DNA from: Paenibacillus sp. GP183
GTDB taxonomy: Bacteria > Bacillota > Bacilli > Paenibacillales > NBRC-103111
DNA: 64,000 bases
Direction of reading: 5' to 3'
Assembly (NCBI RefSeq): GCF_900104695.1
Contig: NZ_FNSW01000001.1
Span: forward strand, 1,674,001-1,738,000
Below, in pieces: positions 54,564 through 63,669 of the stretch. Under the pieces are notes generated by a model. It was not told where the DNA came from, made no database searches, and saw only the letters and a program-made list of their open reading frames with translations. A program made the translations under genes and the position numbers. Every line of letters starts with the position of its first letter. Position 1 is the first letter of the stretch.

Positions 54564-56279
54564 CTAGTTATGAAAGTCCAGTCCTGAATGAACCTCTTTG
54601 ACATAACCCGTACGGATTACAAAATCCCCGAAGTGTTCACCTTCCTGCCGTTCCTGCGCATACCGATGAATAATCGGTTTAAGTGAGTCCAAGATCTCTT
54701 TTTCGTCGATATTTTCCCGGTAAAGCTTGTTCAGCCGATCTCCGGCAAAGCCGGCACCCATATACAGATTATATCGGCCAGGAGCCTTGCCGATAAATGC
54801 GATTTCACCCAGGGCAGGACGTGCGCAGCCGTTAGGGCAGCCGGTCATACGAATAACAATCTCCTCTTCTCGCAAGCCTGCATCCTCAAGGATCAACTCG
54901 AGCTTTTCCAATAGTGAGGGGAGGTAGCGTTCCGATTCAGCCATAGCCAGCCCACAAGTAGGGAGGGCCACACAGGCCATGGAATTTCTCCGCAGCGCTG
55001 ATTGCTGTATCCCATCCTTGAGTCTATAGGCCTTGACCATTTCCTCAATTTTACGCTTCTTCTGGCTGCTTACGTTGCCGATGATCAGGTTTTGGTTGGC
55101 AGTGAGCCGGAAATCACCGGTATGCATTTTGGCAATTTCCCGCAAGCCTGTCTTTAAAGGATACCCCTCCTGATCGGCAACCCGACCGTTCTGGATAAAC
55201 AGGGTCAAATGCCATTTGCCGTTGCTCCCTTTCACCCAGCCATAGCGATCACCGTTATTTTGAAATTGGAAGGGACGGGCTTCCTCAAGATTCCAACCTA
55301 ATCTTTTGGTGAGTTCGTTAATGAACCACTCTATTCCGCGATCATCGATGGTGTACTTGAATCTAGCGTGCTTGCGCACAGAGCGATCTCCGTAATCCCT
55401 TTGAATCATCACTGTTTTTTCCGCCACGTCAATGATCTGTTCAGGTGAGCAGAACCCGATCACGCGAGCCAGTTGAGGATATGTCTTCGGGTCACCGTAA
55501 CTCATCCCCATACCCCCACCGACAGATACGTTGAATCCTTGAAGCTGTCCATTTTCATAAATGGCGATGAAACCCAGATCCTGAGAATAAACGTCTACAT
55601 CGTTAGAAGGAGGCACGGCTACACCGATCTTGAATTTGCGCGGAAGATACACAGGCCCATATATGGGTTCTTCCCCGCCCTCTTGACTATCGATCACTTT
55701 CTCACCGTCAAGCCAGATCTCATGATAGGCATTGGTCCGTGGAGAAAGATGGTCGCTAAGGCGCTGAGACCACTCGTAAACTTCAGAATGAACCTCAGAC
55801 TGGTAAGGGTTGGGATTACACATGACATTCCGATTCACATCTCCGCAAGCGGCTAGTGTAGTGAGCAATGTATCATTAATGGTCTTGATGGTACTCTTCA
55901 ATTTCCACTTTATGACTCCATGCAGCTGAAAGGACTGCCTTGTTGTCAGCCGTATCGAACCATTCGCGTATTGATCGGCAATACGGTCCATCATCAACCA
56001 CTGTTCGGGTGTAACGATACCTCCAGGCGCCCGAACTCGCAGCATGAACTGGTAAGCTGGTTCCAGCTTCTGCTTATGGCGTTCATTACGCAGATCCCGG
56101 TCATCCTGCATATAGCTTCCATGAAACTTCATTAATCGATTATCGTCCTCAGGTATGGACCCGCTAATTAAATCTTCAAGTGTACTTGTAAGGCTTCCCC
56201 TCAGGTAATTGCTCGAGCGCTTAATATGCTCGACTTCACTGTGCGGAGCCTTGGACGGAGCAAATGGATCATGACTCAT
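54564..56279 (-). CDS. cysI: Sulfite reductase [NADPH] hemoprotein beta component
   Basis: 571 residues. The siroheme/[4Fe-4S] cysteines appear in '[19 protein letters not shown]' and '[18 protein letters not shown]'. N-terminal '[17 protein letters not shown]' and '[12 protein letters not shown]' are typical of assimilatory sulfite reductase. With CysJ it reduces sulfite to sulfide. It follows cysJ by 37 bp. Confidence 0.95.
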   Translation of the reverse strand: MSHDPFAPSKAPHSEVEHIKRSSNYLRGSLTSTLEDLISGSIPEDDNRLMKFHGSYMQDDRDLRNERHKQKLEPAYQFMLRVRAPGGIVTPEQWLMMDRIADQYANGSIRLTTRQSFQLHGVIKWKLKSTIKTINDTLLTTLAACGDVNRNVMCNPNPYQSEVHSEVYEWSQRLSDHLSPRTNAYHEIWLDGEKVIDSQEGGEEPIYGPVYLPRKFKIGVAVPPSNDVDVYSQDLGFIAIYENGQLQGFNVSVGGGMGMSYGDPKTYPQLARVIGFCSPEQIIDVAEKTVMIQRDYGDRSVRKHARFKYTIDDRGIEWFINELTKRLGWNLEEARPFQFQNNGDRYGWVKGSNGKWHLTLFIQNGRVADQEGYPLKTGLREIAKMHTGDFRLTANQNLIIGNVSSQKKRKIEEMVKAYRLKDGIQQSALRRNSMACVALPTCGLAMAESERYLPSLLEKLELILEDAGLREEEIVIRMTGCPNGCARPALGEIAFIGKAPGRYNLYMGAGFAGDRLNKLYRENIDEKEILDSLKPIIHRYAQERQEGEHFGDFVIRTGYVKEVHSGLDFHN

Positions 56280-56316
56280 TTTGCAGTCTCCTCGCTTTCG
56301 TTCTTTGATCTATTTT

Positions 56317-58143
56317 TCAATACACATCACGCTGGTAGCGCTTCTGCTGCTGCAATTCAGTCAAGTAGGCTGAGGCCTCCTCGGGACTCATGCTGCCTTC
56401 ACGCTCGAGGATCGTGAGTAAAGTATTATGGACATCATGAGCCATATTCTTCTCATCGCCGCAGACATATACGCATGCCCCTTCCTCTAACCATTGGAAA
56501 ACATCACGGCTCTTTTCCATCATGCGATGCTGGACGTAAATTTTCTTGTCGGTATCACGGGAAAAGGCGACATCCATGCGCGTCAGCAAGCCTTCCTTGA
56601 GCCAACGCTGCCAGTCAATCTGGTAAAGAAAGTCCGTGCTGAAGTGCTGATCTCCGTAGAACAACCACGTTTTTCCCCCTGCACCGACTTCCTCCCGTTC
56701 AGCCAGGAATGACCGAAATGGAGCTACACCCGTGCCTGGTCCGATCATTATGATTGGCGTATCCGCATTGGCAGGCAGCTTGAAGTTAGGATTGTCATGT
56801 ACGTAAACCGGCAAGCTGGCACCCGGCTGCAGCCGTTCTGCACATTGTATGGAGCAGACACCGTACCGATCGCGTCCGTGCGCTTCGTAACGAACGGTTC
56901 GAATGGTCAGGTGCACCTCATCCGGGTTGGCTTTGGAGCTGCTGGCTATCGAGTACAGCCGGGCCGGCATTTTTCGAAGGATGGATACGAATTCTCGTGC
57001 AGGTGTCCCCTTAAGGGAGAAATCCTGTACTAGGTCCAAAAGATCCCGGTTGATCAGATAAGCCCGGAGTTCTTCCTCATGTCCTGGTGTAACAAGCTCT
57101 TGCAGACCCTTGTTGGACGAAAGCTGTGCAGCTTGCTCCAGTAATGGCTTTGTCAGCACAGTGATCTCATAGCTGCGGAGTAATGCCTCTCTTAAAGGCA
57201 ATTCATCACCCTTCTTACTCGCAGGAACGATGTCTTCAGGCTTCCAGCCCATCTCTTCGATCAGAGTGTCAACCAAGTCTGGATGATTTTCCGGGTAGAT
57301 TCCCAAGCAATCTCCGGGTTCATATTGTAGATTGGATCCCTCAAGGGACAGCTCCAAATGGCGGGTTTCGAGCTTAGATCCACGCCCGTTGAGATTCAAA
57401 TTCTCAAGGAGCTCAGCAGCAAAAGGACTCGTCCTTGAATATGCTTGTTGATCCGTATTTAGCGCTTTTTCAACTGCCTCATTGGTTTCAACGGGGATAA
57501 CCGAGACCCCAGTCTTCTCATTTAAGGAGCCTAAAACATGCTTAATCCACTCTGCCGCGGGTTCGTCAAAATCCAAATCGCAATCCACTCGCGGGGAAAG
57601 CCGCTTGCCGCCTAATTCCTCCAGACGACGGTCGAAGTCTTTGCCGGTTTGGCAGTAAAACTCGTAGGAGCTGTCTCCCAAGGCGAGCACGGAATACTGC
57701 AGGTCATCCAATTGAGGCGCTCTTTTGCTGTTAAGGAATTCATAGAAGGGCAATGCATTGTCCGGTGGATCCCCTTCTCCATGGGTGCTCACAAGAATCA
57801 ATAAATTGCGTATTTTCTTTAAGTTATTAGACTTGAACTCAATCATTGAGGACAGAGATACTTGAAAGCCTCGCTCTTCCAACTGTTTAGTTAGGCCTTT
57901 AGCCAACCTTTGGCAGTTACCGGTCTGGGATCCGAAAAGCACGGTTACTTCCTGGGAAACCGGGCTGGCTGCCGGGACAGGTTGGACGCTAGTGTTAACT
58001 ATCACAGGGGATGCCGTTTTAGGGAGAGCGGCAAGATAACCGCTAAGCCATATCAATTGTGTCTCCGTTAGTGAAGGAAGGAGGCGATTGAGGAGTTCTG
58101 CCTGATCTTGATTAAAAGGACTGTTTGTTACTTGAAGTTCCAA
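56317..58143 (-). CDS. cysJ: Sulfite reductase [NADPH] flavoprotein alpha component
   Basis: 608 residues. An N-terminal flavodoxin domain ('VTVLFGSQTGNCQRLAKGL', 'LVSTHGEGDPPDNA'), a FAD domain ('RLYSIASS') and a NADPH domain ('IMIGPGTGVAPFRSFLAER', ending 'ASAYLTELQQQKRYQRDVY'). Passes electrons from NADPH to CysI. Heads the cysJI operon; no S-box was recognised upstream. Confidence 0.95.
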   Translation of the reverse strand: MELQVTNSPFNQDQAELLNRLLPSLTETQLIWLSGYLAALPKTASPVIVNTSVQPVPAASPVSQEVTVLFGSQTGNCQRLAKGLTKQLEERGFQVSLSSMIEFKSNNLKKIRNLLILVSTHGEGDPPDNALPFYEFLNSKRAPQLDDLQYSVLALGDSSYEFYCQTGKDFDRRLEELGGKRLSPRVDCDLDFDEPAAEWIKHVLGSLNEKTGVSVIPVETNEAVEKALNTDQQAYSRTSPFAAELLENLNLNGRGSKLETRHLELSLEGSNLQYEPGDCLGIYPENHPDLVDTLIEEMGWKPEDIVPASKKGDELPLREALLRSYEITVLTKPLLEQAAQLSSNKGLQELVTPGHEEELRAYLINRDLLDLVQDFSLKGTPAREFVSILRKMPARLYSIASSSKANPDEVHLTIRTVRYEAHGRDRYGVCSIQCAERLQPGASLPVYVHDNPNFKLPANADTPIIMIGPGTGVAPFRSFLAEREEVGAGGKTWLFYGDQHFSTDFLYQIDWQRWLKEGLLTRMDVAFSRDTDKKIYVQHRMMEKSRDVFQWLEEGACVYVCGDEKNMAHDVHNTLLTILEREGSMSPEEASAYLTELQQQKRYQRDVY

Positions 58144-58379
58144 CGATATCCACCTCTCAAATAGGTTAAAGCCTGATTCAAAGTATCTTTATAGGAATTA
58201 CTTATTTTTAGCTCTTTTTGAACCTATCATACTAGCTCAAAATGGTCAACGATAATGGAAATAACTGTCGAAAAATTTGCAAAAAAAATAGCCGGAGTCC
58301 TTATCCAGCTTGGGTTTTACAGCATTATCATTTAATTTGATAAATTCAATTTTATATGCTTATAATTGGTACGATCACT

Positions 58380-58553
58380 TCAATTCCATCCTTTAGCGAT
58401 AACCGTTTTCTTTTTGTTTTTAAAAATCCTGTCTAACAAACCCATTTTCTGTTTGCGTTTGAGAGTGAGTTTAACACCGTCGATCAGTAGTCTGGATCTA
58501 AGTTCATCGCGACGATTTAGCGTATGTAACCTTTTTATGAATTGCTCGTCCAT
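58380..58553 (-). CDS. Small basic protein, 57 residues
   Basis: ATG at 58553 after GGGAGGATGGTCAC. 'MDEQFIKRLHTLNRRDELRS' then 'RKQKMGLLDRIFKNKKKTV': a very basic helical protein. Unrecognised. The ribosome site and codon pattern make it likely real. Confidence 0.6.
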   Translation of the reverse strand: MDEQFIKRLHTLNRRDELRSRLLIDGVKLTLKRKQKMGLLDRIFKNKKKTVIAKGWN

Positions 58554-58706
58554 GTGACCATCCTCCCAAGTGTCAGATTAAATAGGCAAGTTGGATCTCT
58601 GACATATCTACATTATAAGATCACTTAGGAAAAATGTTTGTCATACTATGTGGCGAGTACAACACTTATTATGTCGACAATTAGGTTTTTAGCAGGAATA
58701 AAGCTT

Positions 58707-60098
58707 TTACCTGGTTTTGGGGTGTGCCCACAGCCAATTCAAAATATCATCCAGCGTATGAACAGGCACTATTTGCAGGTCGGGAGCTCCTCTTTTCGCA
58801 TCTGCCTCATTTTCGAAAGGAACGAAGAATACATCCACACCTGCCCTGTTAACGGTATAGGCTTTCTGCTCCACTCCCCCGACCGGACCGATTGAACCAT
58901 CTTGTCCTATGGTTCCTGTGCCTGCAACACGATTTCCATTTGTTACACCGTATGGTGTGAGCTGATCAATCAGAACGAGCGCAAGCATCGCTCCATGCGA
59001 CGGACCTCCTTCATGAACTAAATAGTTATGATAGGTCACCGTACCAGGAATGTCGTACTGTAATTCATCGCTTACTTGGATCCCAAAGGCAGCCCGTTTT
59101 GGATCGTCCGGGTTTGCACGAGTCTCAATCGTGAACGGTATTCGTTTACCGCCGCGAAGGACTAAAACCTTCACTTGTTGACCAGGTGAGACCTTTGACA
59201 TGCGCTCCGTCAAATCTTGTACCTTTGAAACCTTCATGCTATTTATTTCCTCAATTATATCGCCACCTTGCATAATGCCTTCAGCAGGACTGCTTTTGAT
59301 GACTGCCGTGATGAGGACACCATGTGAAGTGATACCTTTGCCATTTCCAAGCTTTTGAAAAGCAATCGCACTTCCCGCGGCGTTCGCATCCTCCTTCATA
59401 CTCCGTGAAAGCTGATCGTAAGCTCCTAAAGACATTCCAAGCTTCTCAATGTGTTGGAACGTATAGTGGGGAAATAGCTTTGCGTAAATCCAATCTACCG
59501 GGAAAGCGGGCCGCTCAAAAACGAGAAGGCCAGAGATTTCTCCATGCACATTCCCGCCCTTAGCCTGTGCGTAACGGTTCATGTTCATAGTCAAACCCGG
59601 GTATGTCACCATATAAGAGGTTGGCCAGAACAAAAAAGACAATACACAAATCGTCAAAATAAAAACAGATACACTCTGGACCGGAAACTTGCGCCGATTA
59701 CGTTCATTGAAGAACAGATCGACAAATACTAGCAGCCATGCTACTCCTAAAGCTCCCACCGAGTATACAAGCTGCTTGGGAACAGTCAGAATCGCAATGG
59801 CAGCCACTGCTCCGGCAATGAACACAGCCCAGCTTCGGAATTGAACCCACCGGATATGACTGGCGGCAGGTCTCGCAGCAATAATATTTAGTAAAGCCAC
59901 TATCATCCAGATCAGGGGAATTAGAACGAACGCATAAATAAACTGATCTAGGACGTCAATCCAGTAAAAATTTGTTCCGAATCGTAAAGGATCAGGCAGC
60001 CATATTAATTCGCCTGTTACAAGCAGCACCATAGCCAAAGCCATGCCAAAGAAGTATGCTTTCTGCCAATGTCCCAATGTAATCAACAACCCTTTCAA
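58707..60098 (-). CDS. Membrane PDZ-Lon-like serine protease (YlbL/SepM-related)
   Basis: 463 residues. Four to five N-terminal membrane helices (to about residue 165), an extracellular region, a PDZ domain ('GVLITAVIKSSPAEGIMQGGDIIEEINSMKV', about 250-320) and a C-terminal Lon-type domain with the dyad Ser367 ('EGGPSHGAML') and Lys412 ('GGVEQKAYTV'). YlbL/SepM proteins normally have one membrane helix, so the polytopic N-terminus is an unusual feature. Presumably processes exported peptides. Confidence 0.85.
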   Translation of the reverse strand: MKGLLITLGHWQKAYFFGMALAMVLLVTGELIWLPDPLRFGTNFYWIDVLDQFIYAFVLIPLIWMIVALLNIIAARPAASHIRWVQFRSWAVFIAGAVAAIAILTVPKQLVYSVGALGVAWLLVFVDLFFNERNRRKFPVQSVSVFILTICVLSFLFWPTSYMVTYPGLTMNMNRYAQAKGGNVHGEISGLLVFERPAFPVDWIYAKLFPHYTFQHIEKLGMSLGAYDQLSRSMKEDANAAGSAIAFQKLGNGKGITSHGVLITAVIKSSPAEGIMQGGDIIEEINSMKVSKVQDLTERMSKVSPGQQVKVLVLRGGKRIPFTIETRANPDDPKRAAFGIQVSDELQYDIPGTVTYHNYLVHEGGPSHGAMLALVLIDQLTPYGVTNGNRVAGTGTIGQDGSIGPVGGVEQKAYTVNRAGVDVFFVPFENEADAKRGAPDLQIVPVHTLDDILNWLWAHPKTR

Positions 60099-60133
60099 AA
60101 CCCTAAATTTTCACATGTGTGTTTAAACGCACT

Positions 60134-60163
60134 AAGGGTCCCAGCCAATAAGCTGGAACCCTT
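60134..60163 (-). terminator. Hairpin after tRNA-Leu
   Basis: 12-bp stem with one mismatch (AAGGGTTCCAGC/GCTGGGACCCTT) 12 bp beyond the tRNA 3' end on the minus strand; T-tract weak. Confidence 0.6.
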
Positions 60164-60174
60164 GCACTACTTGA

Positions 60175-60258
60175 TGCGCTCGAGAGGACTCGAACCTCCA
60201 CGGCTGTTACACCACTAGAACCTGAATCTAGCGCGTCTGCCAATTCCGCCACGAACGC
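60175..60258 (-). tRNA. tRNA-Leu (anticodon CAG)
   Basis: 84-nt class II tRNA. The acceptor GCGTTCG pairs with CGAGCGC. The anticodon stem CTAGA/TCTAG holds the loop TTCAGGT, giving CAG. A long variable arm and the T-arm GGTTCGAGTCC are present. The 3' CCA is not encoded. Confidence 0.95.
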
Positions 60259-60389
60259 ATATTAGGCGACAAAATTTAATATACCATGGTCGATAAACGA
60301 AGTCAAACGCTTTTCACCAGGCATTTTTCTCCAGACTGCATAAGCATGGCTATGAAAGCGAAACCTAGGAAAAAAGGAGGTTTGGAACA

Positions 60390-60572
60390 ATGGATCAAGA
60401 GGAAATAGATGCCTTGGAGCCCAAATATACCGGCAATCAACGTGACTTAACGGAAGGTGAAGCGGCTGGCATTAAAGCCGATCCGGCGAACGACACTGAT
60501 GATGATTCGGTGTTAACCGGTGCTGGAAATCAACAGATTGCAAATGCTTTTGGTTTGTTTAGAAGACCTTAA
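60390..60572 (+). CDS. Hypothetical acidic protein, 60 residues
   Basis: AAGGAGG precedes the ATG. Acidic and probably disordered: 'MDQEEIDALEPKYTGNQRDL', 'DPANDTDDDSVL'. Unrecognised; convergent with cbiZ. Confidence 0.6.
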   Translation: MDQEEIDALEPKYTGNQRDLTEGEAAGIKADPANDTDDDSVLTGAGNQQIANAFGLFRRP

Positions 60573-60586
60573 ACAACCCCTGAACC

Positions 60587-61324
60587 TCAATTTGTTGCTT
60601 TTGCATACTTTTTGCCGGAAACCATAATGGACTCATACACGGCTCGGCCAATGCAATAACCGAGCTGGGTAGCTGTGCCTGCATACGAATGGAAGCTTCC
60701 CCTATTATTTGCGGCGATGAGTACGGCATCTGTAGTTGTACCGGTAGCCGGACGACCGCCGTCGGATGTGTTCATGCAGATCCCCAGATCAGCCAATGCC
60801 GCAGTTTTGGCTTCTGTAGCTGTAATAACAGCATTAACCATTGCTGCATCTGTCAGTGTTCCATGAATCAACACGATGGTGTTGATGGTTCCAGGATACA
60901 AGGCTGTCGCTAGTAATGGGTTCCCTGCTCTCGCCTTATTGCTGAGCCCAACCGTTACATAGGTGCACACTTTCAGCTGTTCTTGCTCGGCTTTTCCTTC
61001 ATCTGCCCATAACTCCGTGTGGATGCCTGCATCTCTTACCCAAGCTGCGGTAAGCATGCCCGCTGTTTCATCAGGACGCAGTCCTTCGCTCTGCAAGAAG
61101 CAGTTCATCTCTTCAATGGGATCTACTGCCTGGTAATTTTTATCGACCTGACGATTGATCAGACAAGTGTGATGTCCGAAACCACCGCCCCAAGGGGATG
61201 AGTTTAACGTGCGGAGCGGTTGAAGGCTTTTCCACAGCAAGTACGGCCCTTGCTCTGAATGGATCAGTTCAAAAGTGATCCCCTCCAATGGGCTTGTCCC
61301 ATTTTTCAATCGTTTGATATTCAT
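60587..61324 (-). CDS. cbiZ: Adenosylcobinamide amidohydrolase
   Basis: 245 residues from the ATG at 61324; a longer reading would overlap the upstream gene. CbiZ family markers: 'LLWKSLQPLRTLNSSPWGGGFG', 'TYVTVGLSNKARAG', 'INTIVLIHGTLTDAAMVNAVITATEAKTAALADLGI' and 'ATGTTTDAVLIAA'. It cleaves the aminopropanol side chain of (pseudo)cobinamides for B12 salvage. No other cobalamin genes are adjacent. It supports the B12 need of NrdJ. Confidence 0.9.
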   Translation of the reverse strand: MNIKRLKNGTSPLEGITFELIHSEQGPYLLWKSLQPLRTLNSSPWGGGFGHHTCLINRQVDKNYQAVDPIEEMNCFLQSEGLRPDETAGMLTAAWVRDAGIHTELWADEGKAEQEQLKVCTYVTVGLSNKARAGNPLLATALYPGTINTIVLIHGTLTDAAMVNAVITATEAKTAALADLGICMNTSDGGRPATGTTTDAVLIAANNRGSFHSYAGTATQLGYCIGRAVYESIMVSGKKYAKATN

Positions 61325-61349
61325 TTCTAAGATGATCCCCTTTCGATTA

Positions 61350-61583
61350 CTATTCCAACTCATGAGGCAATTCGAATTCTGGGGGACGTTCGTCTGTGAA
61401 CGGTTGAAACACATAATTGCGGTCAAGAGTGACCACCCGGCGATTTTGTTTGCGGATCAAGACGCTTGTCTCGTTCCAGGCCACTACAATACCTTTTACA
61501 TCATTTGCGGGATTAACATCACGGACAACTCGCACTTTCGTACCTTGTTCCCGATACTGGTCTAATTGATCATCAGATATCAT
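61350..61583 (-). CDS. Hypothetical KOW-like small protein, 77 residues
   Basis: TTAGGAGG precedes the ATG. 'TKVRVVRDVNPANDVKGIVVAWNETSVLIRKQNRRVVTLDRNYVF' looks like a small beta-barrel of KOW/SH3 type. It ends 25 bp before cbiZ and starts right after the 42-bp repeat array, whose reading frame stops in its ribosome site. Unknown function. Confidence 0.65.
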   Translation of the reverse strand: MISDDQLDQYREQGTKVRVVRDVNPANDVKGIVVAWNETSVLIRKQNRRVVTLDRNYVFQPFTDERPPEFELPHELE

Positions 61584-61593
61584 TGTTTACCTC

Positions 61594-62103
61594 CTAAGAG
61601 TTTTGCTTTAGCAAAACTGACTTCGTAAGCATAAGCTTTGAGTTTTGCTTTAGCAAAACTGACTTCGTAAGCATAAGCTTTGAGTTTTGCTTTAGCAAAA
61701 CTGACTTCGTAAGCATAAGCTTTGAGTTTTGCTTTAGCAAAACTGACTTCGTAAGCATAAGCTTTGAGTTTTGCTTTAGCAAAACTGACTTCGTAAGCAT
61801 AAGCTTTGAGTTTTGCTTTAGCAAAACTGACTTCGTAAGCATAAGCTTTGAGTTTTGCTTTAGCAAAACTGACTTCGTAAGCATAAGCTTTGAGTTTTGC
61901 TTTAGCAAAACTGACTTCGTAAGCATAAGCTTTGAGTTTTGCTTTAGCAAAACTGACTTCGTAAGCATAAGCTTTGAGTTTTGCTTTAGCAAAACTGACT
62001 TCGTAAGCATAAGCTTTGAGTTTTGCTTTAGCAAAACTGGCATCGTAAGCATAAGCTTAGCATATTCGTTCCTGCTTAGTCCTATTTTACATAAATATCT
62101 CAT
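61594..62103 (-). other. Open frame through the 42-bp repeat array (169 codons), translation unproven
   Basis: Because the unit is 42 bp (14 codons) the minus-strand frame stays open through all copies, repeating 'KLMLTKSVLLKQNS'. The frame ends with a TAG that is part of the ribosome site TAGGAGG of the next gene. The ATG at 62103 has no ribosome site. It could be a leader peptide or simply a by-product of the repeat. Confidence 0.3.
61599..62060. repeat. 11 tandem copies of a 42-bp hairpin repeat
   Basis: Units start at 61599 and every 42 bp to 62019. The copies look identical except the last. Each holds a perfect 8-bp stem (AGTTTTGC-TTTA-GCAAAACT) and AAGCATAAGCTT. The array is in the leader of the minus-strand KOW-like/cbiZ operon, 15 bp from its first start codon. 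Confidence 0.95.
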
Positions 62104-62167
62104 TCCGGGAAAAAGTAATCAAGAAGCAGTTGAATGAAACGTTGAAGAGGGGAGACATGATTGCAGC

Positions 62168-62476
62168 GTGGAAAAGAAAAAATACTATATAGCTGTTGGA
62201 CCCGGCGAGGTCATGGAGAATCAAGGCGATGCCAGCTTTGAATTCGAAATTGAAGCGACGGAAGAGGATATCGACAGGCTGCAGGAGCTTTTTGAAGAAG
62301 CGGATAATTCAGATCAAAGAGGTTATGCCCGATCTTTTATCCCTTTGAAGGATTACTACTTTAATGAATCGAATCAAGATTACGATTACTATCTTCACGA
62401 GGTATACCGCATGCTGTATGATCTAGGAACCGAGCAGACCAAGCAACATATTGAAAAGATGAACATTCTGAATTAA
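62168..62476 (+). CDS. Conserved hypothetical protein, 102 residues
   Basis: GTG start after GGGGAGACATGATTGCA. An acidic protein 'KKYYIAVGPGEVMENQGDASFEFEIEATEEDIDRLQELFEEAD' with a short beta start and helices, and a Tyr-rich middle. Unrecognised. Divergent from the repeat array. Confidence 0.65.
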   Translation: MEKKKYYIAVGPGEVMENQGDASFEFEIEATEEDIDRLQELFEEADNSDQRGYARSFIPLKDYYFNESNQDYDYYLHEVYRMLYDLGTEQTKQHIEKMNILN

Positions 62477-62480
62477 AAAA

Positions 62481-62514
62481 AAGACCTGCGATATAAACTT
62501 CGTAGGTCTTTCGT
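62481..62514 (+). terminator. Terminator
   Basis: 11-bp stem with one mismatch (AAGACCTGCGA/TCGTAGGTCTT) flanked by A8 and TTTCG; between convergent genes. Confidence 0.75.
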
Positions 62515-62527
62515 ATATTAGCTGATG

Positions 62528-62854
62528 TCAGCTCACATGTTCTTTGGAATCGTTTGTTTCAAACCATAAATCGAGAACTTTGCTCGACATCACGCGGCTC
62601 TTTATATATTCAATCTGCTGTTGGGAAAACTGCGGCTCCCAATCGATCGACAATTCCGTGGAAAGCTTAACGACAGTTAACAGCTCTGACCAGGCGACAT
62701 ATCTTTTGTACCAGAAAAATTGCGGGTGTTCAATCATATAGGGATACAGATCATCAAACTCTGTATGTTTACAATCGAGAGCACGTTCAAAATGATTCTT
62801 AGCCTCGGATAACTTGGTCATAAAATAATCTGCAGAAACAATCTCGTTTCCCAT
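62528..62854 (-). CDS. Conserved hypothetical protein, 108 residues
   Basis: GAGGAGG before the ATG. Helical, aromatic-rich: 'YFMTKLSEAKNHFERALDCKHTEFDDLYPYMIEHPQFFWYKRYVAW'. Ends 'ETNDSKEHVS'. Unrecognised. Confidence 0.6.
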   Translation of the reverse strand: MGNEIVSADYFMTKLSEAKNHFERALDCKHTEFDDLYPYMIEHPQFFWYKRYVAWSELLTVVKLSTELSIDWEPQFSQQQIEYIKSRVMSSKVLDLWFETNDSKEHVS

Positions 62855-62936
62855 TGGTTCAGCCTCCTCTCACAACCCTATTATAATGGAAAAATCGCTT
62901 ACAGGGAAGGCAAAATTCTGATAAATCATAGAGTCT

Positions 62937-63506
62937 TCATTCGAATTCAATGCGTCCATTTGCCAGTGAGGCGATTTTGGCCAAGGATTCCAGCCGAATC
63001 CCCCGTTCTCTGATTGAGGATCCTCCGGCTTGAAAACTCTTCTCTACCACGATCCCTACACCTACGAGCTCCGCTTCCGCTCTCTCGATAATCCGGATCA
63101 ATCCGCGTGCGGCATCGCCATTTGCAATAAAATCGTCAATGAGCAGTATACGTTCATCTTTTTTCAAAAGGTGGGAGGATACCATAATGTCGGTTACGAT
63201 GCCTTTGGTGAAGGAAGGCACTCTTTCGCTGTAAGTATCCTGGTCCATGGTCAATGTTTTTTTGCGTCTGGCAAAAACCATGGGTACTTTAAGCTCATAG
63301 GCAACAGCCAGAGCAATCGGGATTCCCGAGGATTCCACAGTGAGCACCTTTTCCGGCAGCTCGTCAGCAAACAATCTGGCAAATTCCTTGCCCATTTCCA
63401 TGATCAGCATCGGATCCACTTGGTGATTCAAGATGGCGTCCAGCTTCAAAACCTGATCGGATACGACGACACCCACTTCCAAGATCCTTTGCTTTAACAA
63501 ATCCAT
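62937..63506 (-). CDS. xpt: Xanthine phosphoribosyltransferase
   Basis: 189 residues from the ATG at 63506 (GGAGGTATCAC before it). PRPP-binding loop 'ILLIDDFIANGDAARGLIRII', 'VESSGIPIALAVAYELKVPMVFARR' and 'SERVPSFTKG' are typical of XPRT. Converts xanthine and PRPP to XMP in purine salvage. No pbuX follows, and no purine riboswitch was recognised in the leader. Confidence 0.93.
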   Translation of the reverse strand: MDLLKQRILEVGVVVSDQVLKLDAILNHQVDPMLIMEMGKEFARLFADELPEKVLTVESSGIPIALAVAYELKVPMVFARRKKTLTMDQDTYSERVPSFTKGIVTDIMVSSHLLKKDERILLIDDFIANGDAARGLIRIIERAEAELVGVGIVVEKSFQAGGSSIRERGIRLESLAKIASLANGRIEFE

Positions 63507-63669
63507 GTGATACCTCCGTCCGATATAATTTGAATAACTCCATATTTTTACTTTGTAGTATCTCATATTTTTTTAATTTTACATAGTCCATTCTAAAATT
63601 TAGCAACTTTTTGGGCTCAAACAGTGTCTAATATATATAGGACAAAGACCGGAAAGGAATTACCCCCAA

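Noticed and set aside
60175-60258. tRNA-Leu with anticodon TAG
   Set aside because: The 7-base loop between the CTAGA/TCTAG stem is TTCAGGT, so the anticodon is CAG.
61599-62060. CRISPR array
   Set aside because: The 42-bp units are contiguous, with no variable spacers, and no cas genes are present.
63507-63669. Purine riboswitch before xpt
   Set aside because: The leader is short and AT-rich; the conserved purine-aptamer core bases were not found.
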